Below, piece after piece: positions 1-9,901 of a stretch of DNA of 34,917 nt. Positions within the stretch are counted from its first letter, which is position 1. The number at the start of each line of letters is the position of its first letter. A program made the position numbers and the translations under genes. The notes below the pieces were generated by a model that saw nothing but the letters and a program-made list of their open reading frames with translations, had not been told where the DNA came from and did not search any database. This DNA comes from Pelargonium cotyledonis (Eukaryota; Streptophyta; Magnoliopsida; Geraniales; Geraniaceae): positions 1 through 34,917 of the forward strand of contig JAYMTA010000210.1 in the NCBI GenBank assembly GCA_036897625.1. The letters are read 5' to 3'.

Positions 1-1546
1 TTTGATGAAGAAAGGTTTTGGGAGTGGAATGAATAACCAGCTCAACCACAAATTCATGCAGATTTTGATGGGGACGATGCACCAATACAACAAGCAACAA
101 CTGATGTTCAAGAGGTACAAGTTCCAGCTCAAGAATCACCAAGACTTGCAAGGCAGTTGAGATCGCCACAAAGTAGAAGAAGGCTAGCATGGATGAGTGA
201 TTATGAAGTGGCAGGAGTTGACCAAAATGATGATCCACTTGTACGTTTTGCTTTATTTGCAGATAGTGATCATATACTCTTTGAAGATGCAGCTAAAGAA
301 TCAAAATGAAGACAAGCAATGAATGATGAAATTGCTGCCATAGAGAGAAACAATACTTAGGAGTTAACAGAACTTCCAAGAGTATAGAAATCAATTGATG
401 TGAAGTGGGTCTATAAGACAATACTGAAGGAGAACGGTGAAGTTGATAAATGTAAGGCTCGCTTAGTTGCAAAAGGATAAAAACAAGAATTTGGCATTAA
501 TTACAAAGAAGTGTTTGCTCCAGTTGCTAGACATGACACGATCAGAATGGTCATTGCATTATCAGCGCAAAACTCATGGCATCTCCTCCAACTGGACGTC
601 AAATCAGCCTTCTTGTATGGCGAGCTAAAAGAACCGTTCAAAGAGTCAATGATGGCAGAATTTGATATGACTAATCTTGGAAGAATGCTGTATTTTCTTG
701 GCATAGAGGTTATTCAATCAGATGCGGGTATCTTTATATGCCAAAAAAAGTATATGCAAGAAATTTTAAACAAGTTTCATATGGAAGATTGCAATCTAGT
801 TAACACACCAGCAGAGGCAGGCTCAAGCTTGTCAAAGATTGTGATGGAAGGAGCATTAACAACACTTTTTACAAACAAATTGTTGGAAGTCTAATGTACC
901 TTACTGCAACAAGGTCTGATAAAATGCAAGCTGTTAGTCTTATTAGCAGGTTCCTGGAGTCCCCGAAAGAAGAACATTTACTAGCAGCAAAAAGAATTCT
1001 CAGATATTTGCAAGGCACAACTGACTATGGAATATGGTATGAAAAAGGCAAAAAATCAGATCTGGTGGGGTTCACTGATAGTAATTATGCAGGGGATTCG
1101 AGTGACCGAAAGAGTACATCTGGTTATGTTTTTATGATGGGGTCAGGAGCTATCTCTTGGTCATCACGAAAGCAACCCATTGTTACTTTGTCCACAACAG
1201 AAGCAGAGTTTGTAGCAACTTCAGCATGCGCTTGCCAAGCAATCTAGTTAAGAAACATTCTCAAAGAAGTGCACTCCAAGCAACAAGGACCAACACTTAT
1301 TTACTGCGACAACAACTCAGCTATAAAGCTGTCCAAAAATCCTTTTCTGTATGGGAGGAGTAAACATATCGACGTTCGGTACCATTTTCTAAGAGATCTC
1401 ACAAAAGATGAAGAAATCGATTTGGTTTACTGCAGAAGTGAGAACCAAATTGCAGATATATTCACAAAGGCCCTCAAGATAGCTTCATTTCAGAAGTTAC
1501 GAGAGAAACTTGGAGTTTGTAAAAGAGGTAACTTTTAATTTAAACT
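1..1546 (+). pseudogene. Ty1/copia pol relic (RT-RNase H, 3' half)
   Basis: Degenerate 3' part of a Ty1/copia polyprotein entering from the left edge. The integrase-RT linker and early reverse transcriptase (KWVYKTILKENGEVDKCKAR, then FGINYKEVFAPVAR and LDVKSAFLYGELKE) read in one frame but carry stops at 34, 307, 358, 385 and 478. At about 633 the RT jumps from the YGELKE motif to the late SMMAEFDM segment, so the part with the catalytic YVDD motif is deleted. A one-base frameshift near 870 precedes the RNase H part (RILRYLQGT, GFTDSNYAGD, STTEAEF). A further stop at 1244-1246 falls at an expected Trp codon, and the tail ends with IADIFTKAL and a stop near 1536. It cannot encode a working protein. 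The family call is secure; I do not assign the lineage. Confidence 0.95.
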
Positions 1547-1557
1547 ATTATTAGTTT

Positions 1558-1811
1558 AAGGGAGGGATTGTTAGATGTTTGACTTAAGTTTGTTGGCACT
1601 TGGTCTTGCTGTTATGGCTTACCAAGTTTTTAGAAATAAGTTGAGATTTTCACAGATCTTTTAGTGATTTGTTTTTAGTTGTTATTCTTGATTAGCTTTA
1701 ATGTATGCCTATTTAAAAGACTGATTTGCTGAATGAATATATTATCAAAATTGCTCCCCACTACTCTATTGTGTTTTATGAGTTTTAGCATTATCTTTGC
1801 TATCTTTAACA
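1558..1811 (+). mobile_element. Copia polypurine tract and 3' LTR
   Basis: The pol relic is followed by a purine-rich tract (AAGGGAGGGAT, 1558-1568) and then TGTTAGATG at 1569, a normal LTR start. The LTR most likely ends at TTAACA, about 1811, giving roughly 243 bp with TGTTA/TAACA ends. A TATTTAAAAG box near 1709 could be the LTR promoter. The 5' LTR is outside the window, so neither LTR divergence nor the target duplication can be checked. The end coordinate is an inference from the terminal inverted repeat. Confidence 0.75.
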
Positions 1812-3830
1812 AAATACTAGGATTATTCGAAGGATTTCATGTAGATTTTTCACATAAATATTTTACGTTCGAATCACAAAAAAGTAAATATGGTAAGCTA
1901 AAAAGATAAGATGGTATATTAACATGTGTTAATGGATTTGGTAAAATAATTTGACAAGACGGAAGCAAGAAACAAATGGGAAGTGGAATCACCCCAACCC
2001 ACAAAGCCCTAAATTAAGGTGGTGTCATGGTCATGGTTGTTGACCAAATTACATTGAAATGCATGCAATGCATGCATGACATGACTAATGCCTAATTCCA
2101 TATTTATTACCAACTCCATCAAAGCAGTGCATGACTTTGCTAACAATACAAGTAGCAGTGGATGTGAGTGGTGACCCTACATTATATGATGGATGGGTCT
2201 CCCACTCCAATACATGCAAAAACCCTAAAGTTTAAGAGCAGATTCATGTTTGAACTTTGAAGCATGGAGGTTAGGGTGCCTTGGGAAATAATATGCCCCA
2301 AAAGTCATCAAGTATCAACACTAGGAGTGGTAGCTTTTCTAGGATTATCATCATAGCAAGCAATTTCTAGATATCCAACTTATTAGATTTTGTTTTCAAT
2401 TCTTAGCATTATTGAAGACCCCACTTTTTTTTACGTGTCTTTGAGGTGGAGAAGTAGCTAAATCATAAGTGGCCGTATTTTGATCTTTAGTTCCTATGCT
2501 ATACAAGAGTTGACCATTAAATTTATCAGTTGAGAATTTCAACCGAATTAAATTTTTGCTCTCTTTATTTGATGTAATGCTCATTTAAGTGTTCGTGAGT
2601 GCTATCCATCTCATTTCAAACTATTGTAACATGTGCATTAACTTTAGTTGATTTGCAGCCTCGTTAACTTGTTTTAATGCATTCAACATTACGTTGACTG
2701 AAAAATAACTACACACTAACACGAAAGGAATGGAGCATAGAGAATAGGGAAGAATAATGAAGGACAAAAGAGGAGTATGTTGAAGCAAATGTCCCCTTAC
2801 ATCCCTACAGCCTTCTCTGCCTCCATACCACGCCTCTTCTTTCAATTCCCTCTCATTTTATCAATAATTACCACTCTCTCTTTTTTTCCTTTTTTTTTTG
2901 TGGGTCCCTCCTCACCCATTTCAGTTTTTGTTGCTAATAATAATGATCCTTGTCTTAACCTTAATTATGAATCATATATGTATAGGTGGTCACACTAATT
3001 AACCCTACATGCCAATCTCAATTACTTGTTTCTTCTGTAAAGCTTTTGCACCCACCTCACCTAACTGCACCATCATCATCAACAGTGAACATCAAATGCA
3101 TGCTACATCTATGAAATCACTGGGGCTGGGTTGCCATTAGATATGATCATATGCCCAAACTTGCGAAATTTTGAAAATAATTCGATTAAAAGTTTTGTTA
3201 GATCAAACCGAGTTGAATAAATTCATTCAAATAATCACATTGTGCACTAAATATTGAAATTTGACGTAATATCATGAAAGTTAAATTTCCGCCTCTATGG
3301 CAATGTTTTATTGAAAAGTGATACAAAACAAAGTGCTTTTATTTGCTCAACTTCATCACTTCAATATTGGCCTCCAAAATTTATATTTTTCTTCGTTAAT
3401 TTTTCAACTTTTTCTTTGATGTAACAACTAAGTTTTGCATAACCTGATATTTTATTTGACTCGTAATTAGTCTCATGTTTCTCTCAAAGTTTTATCTTAA
3501 AATTAGTATTTTTTTCATTTATGATAAATTAGTTATACATAAATTGTCAATTTGATATTCTTATAACAAGTTATTATCTATAAACATAAGATTGCAATGT
3601 TATAAAAGTATGTTTAGCTTAAATAGCATCACATAACCCCACATTTGTAAAGTTTTTGCCTATCCAATCACAGGAGGACTTTTTCCCACATAAAAAACTG
3701 AAAAATGTAAGAGAAATATTACAAATGCACGTGATGAAAATAGATTATACTACTAAGTACATTCTTATCCGCTCATTATTATATATGAAAAACATTATTT
3801 ATTTGCCTACATTTTTATACTTGTAATAAT
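1812..3830. other. AT-rich intergenic DNA, no gene seen
   Basis: No ORF here has coding character, homology I recognise, or plausible splice structure; open frames are short and low in complexity. The stretch 1980-2300 is less AT-rich and contains a cluster of CATGCA/CATGCATG (RY-type) motifs at 2060-2078 and a TTGACC W-box-like site near 2039. A pyrimidine-rich stretch lies at about 2830-2910. These are sequence observations only; no gene close by can be linked to them. Confidence 0.6.
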
Positions 3831-3969
3831 AGACAGGCTAATCGGTTGACTGATTTTGTGGCTCGTTTAACCTTTAATACGTCTTATGTTTCTTGTTCTT
3901 TTATTATTAACTCCCCGTTGAGTGCGAATGTTATTTGTAATTCTGATTGTATGAAACTCTTGCTTAGGA
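3831..3969 (+). pseudogene. LINE RNase H C-terminal fragment
   Basis: One open frame of about 45 codons reads RQANRLTDFVARLTFNTSYV and continues to a TGA near 3977. This matches the closing segment of the RNase H domain of plant L1-type LINE ORF2 proteins, where a (R/H)xAN-x-xAD-x-LAR motif precedes the C-terminus. The ORF2 sequence expected upstream is absent, so this is a severely 5'-truncated or eroded copy. It is separate from the larger LINE at 18668-20360. Confidence 0.7.
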
Positions 3970-4011
3970 GGATATTTTGATTTCTCTTCCTCCTTAGTAG
4001 CTCTTAATATA

Positions 4012-4115
4012 TGGCTCCGTTTATCAAAAATATCATGGATCCGGATGGGTCGCTCTGCTCCCACAAATTCACTTTGATGGGTATAAAGTGATTTTAAATG
4101 AAGTGTCATCACCTT
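4012..4115. repeat. Dispersed repeat, copy A
   Basis: About 100 bp clearly resembling 31795-31905 in the same orientation. Both contain a GGGTCGCT block, a TGCTCYCA block, AATTCACTT and a G-A-Y-G-G-R-TATAA block, then an AAGTGTCATCACC / AGGCGTCATCGCC block. Copy A lies directly downstream of the LINE RNase H fragment, so it may be that LINE's 3' tail. Family identity is not known to me. Confidence 0.65.
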
Positions 4116-6661
4116 GTAGATTTTATTAAGTTGCAACTGATATAACTTTATATAGTCAATTGATATACATTTTATCCTATATAATAATAACAACTTATAT
4201 TATATATAGAAAATGGCAAAAACATATATGTGCATTTAATTGTTTTCAAATTTTTGGTATGCCCGTCAATATAAAAGTAAGAAAACAAGCATGAGTGGGA
4301 TTAATAAATAATGGGAGTCATTATCCAAATTTCCAAATGTGTATAGTTACCTTAATTAGTTGTTATACTTAATCGTAAATATTGAGAAGATAAACTTAGT
4401 GGAGTGGAGCAAATGGATCCCACCACATTATTTTTTTTATAAGATCTCTTTTATTACAGTGATGTCACCTAAATGCTAAAATGGTAGAAGGAAACCTATG
4501 TTTGGCATAAGAATGTCCCTAACTATATACAATAAGTTTAACTATAATTGTTAATGAGCCTATTGAAATGCATTTTTCACATCAATAAATGATCCAAGTC
4601 TATCTATAATATACATGTATCAAGTCTATTACTATGCAACAATTTTACTTTGATAAAATAAAATAATTAGCGATTTGTAAAACTTACGTCCAGATAAATA
4701 TACCAATTTTTAACTTTCTAGAGGATAAGATGTTTTACAAGCTTTAAATTATACTAGTTAAGTTCATTCCATTTGAAGAAAACAATGAATAATTCTATTT
4801 CCTCATTATATATTCAATTAAGAAGAATTTAAATACCACCTTCAAATTTCTAGTCTATTTTTTATCATTAACCAATTGAGAGTATAGAATAAATATTTTT
4901 ATTTAAAAATATTATTTACTTTCAAGTGGAGTTCATTAGTGTGAAATTACACGAACCCAACCCATGAATTGAGTGAATTAGTTATAGTTTCAGTATTTTT
5001 TGGGGGAATTGCATGTTCATTACCTACTTAAAATAAAAATACTCATAAATTTGATGATAATTAAGATAATGTAGCTAGTGCTAATGTTGTAGTCAGTCTC
5101 TCAGGTAAAAGCTTGTGATGTGCATGCGTGACACATTTATAAAGACCAACAATCAACGTTCATAATTAATTTTTTTTAAAGAAGGAAAATAGTGTTAATA
5201 AAAAATACTAGCGTAATTAAATTAAATTAAATTTGGGATTATGTAAATCAAGTGGTTGATTAGCAGAGAATACGGCGTGTTTAATTTCCAAAGCCTCTTC
5301 GAATAGCGTGTGTATATTGGAGTTTTTTACTATTTACTTCGCGTGCCACTCGATTTCGGAGTCAAATTCCGACCGTTCGATCAGAGCCCCCACATCCACA
5401 TGATTCCCATTTGCATGCGCGAGGCACCTACTTGATCACGTGGAACTTTGGGATTGGTGTCAATAAGATTTTAAAATGAATAACATTTAAAATTGATAAT
5501 AAAAATGATATTTTTTAAGTAATAATGTACTACTAGAATTTAATCAATTTATGAGGATAAATAGTAAAAAATGTACATATGTATTTCATTGTTGGATTAT
5601 AAATTAACTTGTTGTCATATTAGATTATTCAACTTACGTTTATAAACTTATATTAAAGTCAGTTAATTTTGTGTTACATCATTATAAACTCACGTTTATA
5701 AACTCATTCTAGAGTCAATTGTTTAATTGGTTTTGTGTTACATCTTTATAAACTTATGCTTAGTCGTTTAATTTTTAAATATATAATGCAAATTTAAATT
5801 AACTTGTTGTTATAAGATTATTCAACCATATATATCATATGCAATTCTTCTTACAAGATAGAGGCTAAACTCTTTGGTAATAGAATGAAAAAAATTACTA
5901 TTAATTTCTAGGATATTTAGTGTAATAATAATTATGAAGGAAGCACTTTATTTTACTAAGCTTGAATGTTCATTCATCACATGATAAATTACTTTGGTTT
6001 TCCCTAATACATTGTCTGCCTAATTACGTGTTGTGTGTTCAATTGAAAATAGGGGAGCAACTCATAAGCTCTCCACATAATGAAAAACAGAAAAAATTAT
6101 TATTAATCATATTGTATTTGGACATTATTTATATGGAATCCTCTAGATGAGCATTGAAAGTAAATATGAGACGCTTAATGGGCTCCCATTAATATTTGGT
6201 ATGCGTGGTTGAAAAGAAAAAAACCCATCTCATATATCGTATACTCTAGATGTTAGATAAACTCTTAAAAACATAAAAGTGTGAAAATTCAAAAGCATGT
6301 TATCCCATAATGCCGACTCTAGCATAAAGCATGATATTGGGAACATTTTGAATTAAAGATTCACCCATGAGTTAGGCAAGTATCTTAGGTTCCCTTCGTC
6401 CATGGTTATCGGAACATCATGTTCCGCTACACTTGTTAGGTTCTTTGGAGCAGTAGGAATCTCAACCACTTCCAAGTTCCATTTGTTTGTTACTTACAAT
6501 TCAACCTTAGTTAGAGTAGATAATTATATATTTCTTCACACATCTATATTATTAAAACCTTTTATTATATTCATCCTCATATGGTGCGAATTTTTTTTCA
6601 GATTCTTGGAACAAAGTTAATAATGATGTGTTAGTAGATTCTGAAAAAAAAAGAAAAAAGA
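4116..6661. other. AT-rich intergenic DNA
   Basis: No supportable gene. Open frames are short and their predicted peptides are low in complexity. A somewhat GC-richer island at 5270-5450 holds a CACGTG near 5438 but no exon structure. The degenerate repeat at 5601-5826 is listed separately. Confidence 0.6.
5601..5826. repeat. Degenerate direct repeats
   Basis: The block AAATTAACTTGTTGT followed by an AGATTATTCAAC block occurs at 5601-5633 and again at 5796-5826. Between them a second unit (AGTCARTT, TTTTGTGTTACATC, then TTATAAACT) occurs twice, near 5656-5700 and 5712-5757. The pattern suggests an old tandem duplication of a unit of roughly 80-190 bp, now diverged. No protein is encoded. Confidence 0.6.
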
Positions 6662-7018
6662 ATTAAGGTTAAAAATAGTCACTGCACTATTCAAAACGTT
6701 TGAGTTTAGTCTTATACTATCGAGTGTTTGGCTTTTGTTCAAAGTTCAGCGAACTGATTGTTTATATAATTCAAAGTTTGAAGAAAACGTTTGACAGAAT
6801 ACACTAACAGAATCCGTTAGTTGATGCCATGTTGAAACCTCTCTTTCTAACAGATTCTGTTATTAATTTGACATAATGTCTTTCTGTCAAACGTTTTCCT
6901 CAAACTTTTGACTTTAAACAATCAGTTCGCTGAATTTTAAACTAAAGCCAAATATTTGATAATACAATAACTAAATTCAGATGTTTTAGATAGTACAAAA
7001 AGTGTTTCTAACCTTAAT
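6662..7018. mobile_element. Foldback / MITE-like element with long inverted arms
   Basis: A 357-bp near-palindrome. The left arm, about 6662-6821, begins ATTAAGGTTAAAAATAG. The right arm, about 6847-7018, is its imperfect reverse complement and ends TTTCTAACCTTAAT. Arms share long blocks such as TTCAGCGAACTGATTGTTTA and AAAACGTTTGACAGAA, and agree at roughly three quarters of positions by eye. Only about 25 bp separates them. No ORF is inside, so it would be non-autonomous. Target duplications are not obvious because the flanks are A-rich, so I do not assign a superfamily. Confidence 0.8.
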
Positions 7019-7828
7019 CCAAAAAATAACAATGGCACGGACTATATTTCCATCGACCACAATAGAATCCAACTAGCCGGTTCCTTGAGAAAATTGTTGC
7101 AAACTATCCCATATTAACTTAGTTATAAGCAATTTGAGTTGACATTAACCTCTACTTAAGATTAAGAATTGATAAAACCATTATAATGTATGACTCTTCT
7201 ATTGTTTTTATTAACTTTTGACCGGAGACTATGAGATATCTCATTCTTGTGCTCTCCTTTTTAATTGCTTGAAGCAAGTATGAGAAAACTACGCTAGCTA
7301 GGCGAGGTGATGTTTCAAATTGTTCCCACATAAGCATTTTTGGGGGTTAACCAAAATTCATTTTCTGTATTACGAACACATATATTTTCCACTTACACGG
7401 TTACACTCGCTTGTGTGTTGCCTTACGTTGTTGTTGGATGATTTCTTTAGTCATGTAACTAACAATTATTCGACAAATATAGAAAATAGAAAAAATAATA
7501 TCTATATAAAAAATATATGGATAGAAATTGATGAAAACACTAATAGCGATGAAGTGATAAATTGCTCAAGTAAGAACGAGTATATTGATTATCATATGAT
7601 CCATTCAATAATATTACTAATGGGAAACTCATTCGAAACACAGAAAAATGACCTTCTCGGATGTTTTGCCCCCGTGAATAGATTAGAGTGAATAAGAACG
7701 ATAATTATTACATGTAGTGTATAATTCCTCTTTTATCTGTTGGAGGAATAGAATCAACAAAAGCATTTGAACGGTTGAGATTAAATAGTGGTGGACAGTG
7801 TGAAGTATGTACGGCGCAGTGTCATATG

Positions 7829-7861
<33 letters not shown>

Positions 7862-8400
7862 ATCATGTAGATGGTATGAGTTTTCTGTTATGGCAAAACA
7901 AAACCAAGCTTGTATTGTATGTTTTCCATTTCTGGATCCTCTCTAACCAAATCCATTTTCTTATCCAATGTTTATGCCTATTGCTCCCAAATCCAACCAA
8001 GTAAATATCAAATATATTCAAAATTAAAATAAAATATTGTGTGATTTTCTAAATATAGCCATGTCATATTTTTTGCAAGAGTAATATGTTAGAGGAATGT
8101 AGCTACCGTTTGGTAAAAAGAGATTTGCCCACCTTATAGATTCATGTTTCCGACTTTAATGATGATTAGTTTAAATGTGGAATGACTTAATGTCCTGATC
8201 TTTTTTTGATCCTAGAGTTCATATGAAACCTCATAGTTAAGACGAACAAAAAAAAAAATGCTATGACTTGTCCTAAAAAGTTAGTGTTATTTTACAATAA
8301 TTATGGGTTAGAAAGTATAATAATGCTGTTAATTATGTTATTTTACATAATTTATGAACTAATGTATATAATCTTAGAAAATTAGTAATATATGAATCTC
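7019..8400. other. AT-rich intergenic DNA with one microsatellite
   Basis: No gene is supportable. The longest frame (7320-7691, +) has an AT-driven composition and no recognisable domain. The region holds the ATC repeat at 7831-7860 and is otherwise featureless to my reading. Confidence 0.55.
7831..7860. repeat. (ATC)10 microsatellite
   Basis: Ten uninterrupted ATC units, with an extra TC just before them. It is likely to vary in length between individuals. Confidence 0.97.
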
Positions 8401-9145
8401 ACAGCCATAATTGAACGCAAAAATGGCCTGAAGATCCGACCCGAATGTGAAACGTAGAAACGGCGCCGAGAGAGATAAGAAGTTGACATGTGTCATATTC
8501 CGTTAACGTACGCCTCCCGTCCTTCTCGAGTGTCAGTCCCTTTGCCTTTAATTTGTCGTGAACCCCACGCGTGCCGAACGGTCAAATATCAGACGCAAAA
8601 AGCACAGAAAAAAAGCTTCGTTTTCTTCTGTTCGCATCCTCTATTTTCTGCTTCAAATATTGAAAAACCAGTACAGTAATAATAAAAAATAATGGAAAAA
8701 CTGAAAAGAAAAAAGAGAAACTTTTTGCCATTAAAGAAAGATGAAAAAAATGGGGATGAGCAAAAGCACAATAGGATCAATCAAAAATCAAGAAGTAGAA
8801 GAAAATAAGAGTGTGAAGACGACGACCCAGATACATAAATCCTCGTAACCCACGTGCTAAAATGCGCCACCTTGACATTCTCATATTTTTCAATAATAAA
8901 TTATCTCACAAAATAGAAAAAAAAAAACTTTTTTTCCCTCTCTCTCCTCTGTTTCTTTTGATGAGCTCTGTATTGCTCTGTACAAAATGGTACTGTTTTC
9001 GTGTTCTCATAGTATTGCTCTGCTTTTATTTATTTTTTTCTCTTCATTTTTTTTATTGTATTTATTTATTTAGTTCTTCTCTACAGAGTTTAAAGCTGCA
9101 ACGCAATCGCTATATACAGAAACTCTGTTTTTGCACCGCAGAATA
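8401..9145 (+). promoter_or_regulatory. Putative promoter of the ARF5 gene
   Basis: Upstream of the ARF5 leader the base composition rises (8430-8590) compared with the flanking AT-rich DNA. A perfect G-box CACGTG lies at 8851-8856, and a TATATA box at 9111-9116 precedes a leader-like GA-rich stretch. A transcription start around 9140-9150 would fit, but this is inferred from the TATA position only. I found no clear TGTCTC auxin-response element. Confidence 0.5.
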
Positions 9146-9901
9146 AGAGCATGCACACTCTTTGCAGTTCCAATCAAACTCACTCAGACCAAGAAGGGAG
9201 AAACGAGAAAGAAAGAAAAAGTGTTTTTAGAGAGAGAAAGTGTGGTAATGGGCATTGAGTAGAGAGAGCAAGAGCAAAGCTAGGACCTTTATTTTTCTTG
9301 GGGATTGTTGCTCTGTTTGGGAGGAAACAGAGGAGAGGGAGAGAAAGAGAGGAATCAGAGAGTTATGATGATTGAGTTGGGGTTCACCGAAAGGTCTGCT
9401 TCTTTTTGGAGGATAAAACCAACAAGTCCATAATAATATCAACAACTATACCAATCCAGGAGGAGGAAGAGGAGGAGGAGGAGGAGGAGACCGGCTCGTG
9501 CTTTGGTCCGCGTGCTTTGATGCAAACTGATGATGGGTTTTAGTTGCTGTGTCGAATTGAGCCCCACCCTTTGAGATTTGCAGTGCCTTTTGCAGGTTTT
9601 GTTCCTTGATTTTGGATTCTATTACGCCCCTCCCCAAATTGGATTTTGTTTCTTTGTTTTCTTCCACAGAAGAAAGCATGAGATTCCTTTGACATGGACC
9701 CTCTGTTTGTGAAATAAAATTCTCTCCTTTCCTTTCGACCAACCAGCATTTCATGAATTGAGTGAAAAGTTTTTGCCTTTTTCTTCAAATGCAACCAAAT
9801 GGGGTTTTTGTTTAGCGGATCTTTGTTGCATTTCTCCAATATGGGTTGCTGTGTGGAGCTGTGAAGCTAGCTTGTGGTTGAGTTTGAGGAAGGATCAGAA
9901 G
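9146..9901 (+). promoter_or_regulatory. ARF5 5' leader with multiple upstream ORFs
   Basis: The putative leader runs about 750 nt, with GA-rich tracts (9200-9240, 9320-9360) and a GGA repeat (9459-9489). It contains many ATG-initiated short ORFs that end before or out of frame with the main start: 9151-9258 (35 codons, if transcribed), 9248-9262, 9365-9433 (22 codons), 9520-9543, 9530-9574 (14), 9678-9692, 9694-9717, 9753-9761, 9789-9815 and 9799-9864 (21). Arabidopsis ARF5/MP also has upstream ORFs in its leader, and their translation depends on reinitiation. A leader intron cannot be excluded. Confidence 0.65.
9459..9489. repeat. GGA/AGG microsatellite in ARF5 leader
   Basis: An imperfect run of GGA units (one GAA interruption) within the presumed 5' untranslated region. 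Confidence 0.85.

Noticed and set aside
3867..4193. 108-codon minus-strand open frame
   Set aside because: It is antisense to the LINE RNase H fragment and the dispersed repeat; its peptide is a shadow of repeat sequence.
7320..7691. 123-codon plus-strand open frame in the left intergenic region
   Set aside because: Composition is AT-driven, no domain or motif is visible, and no splice or promoter context supports it.
9446..9839. Minus-strand frames with a proline run opposite the ARF5 leader
   Set aside because: The proline run is simply the antisense of the GGA microsatellite; no other coding signal.
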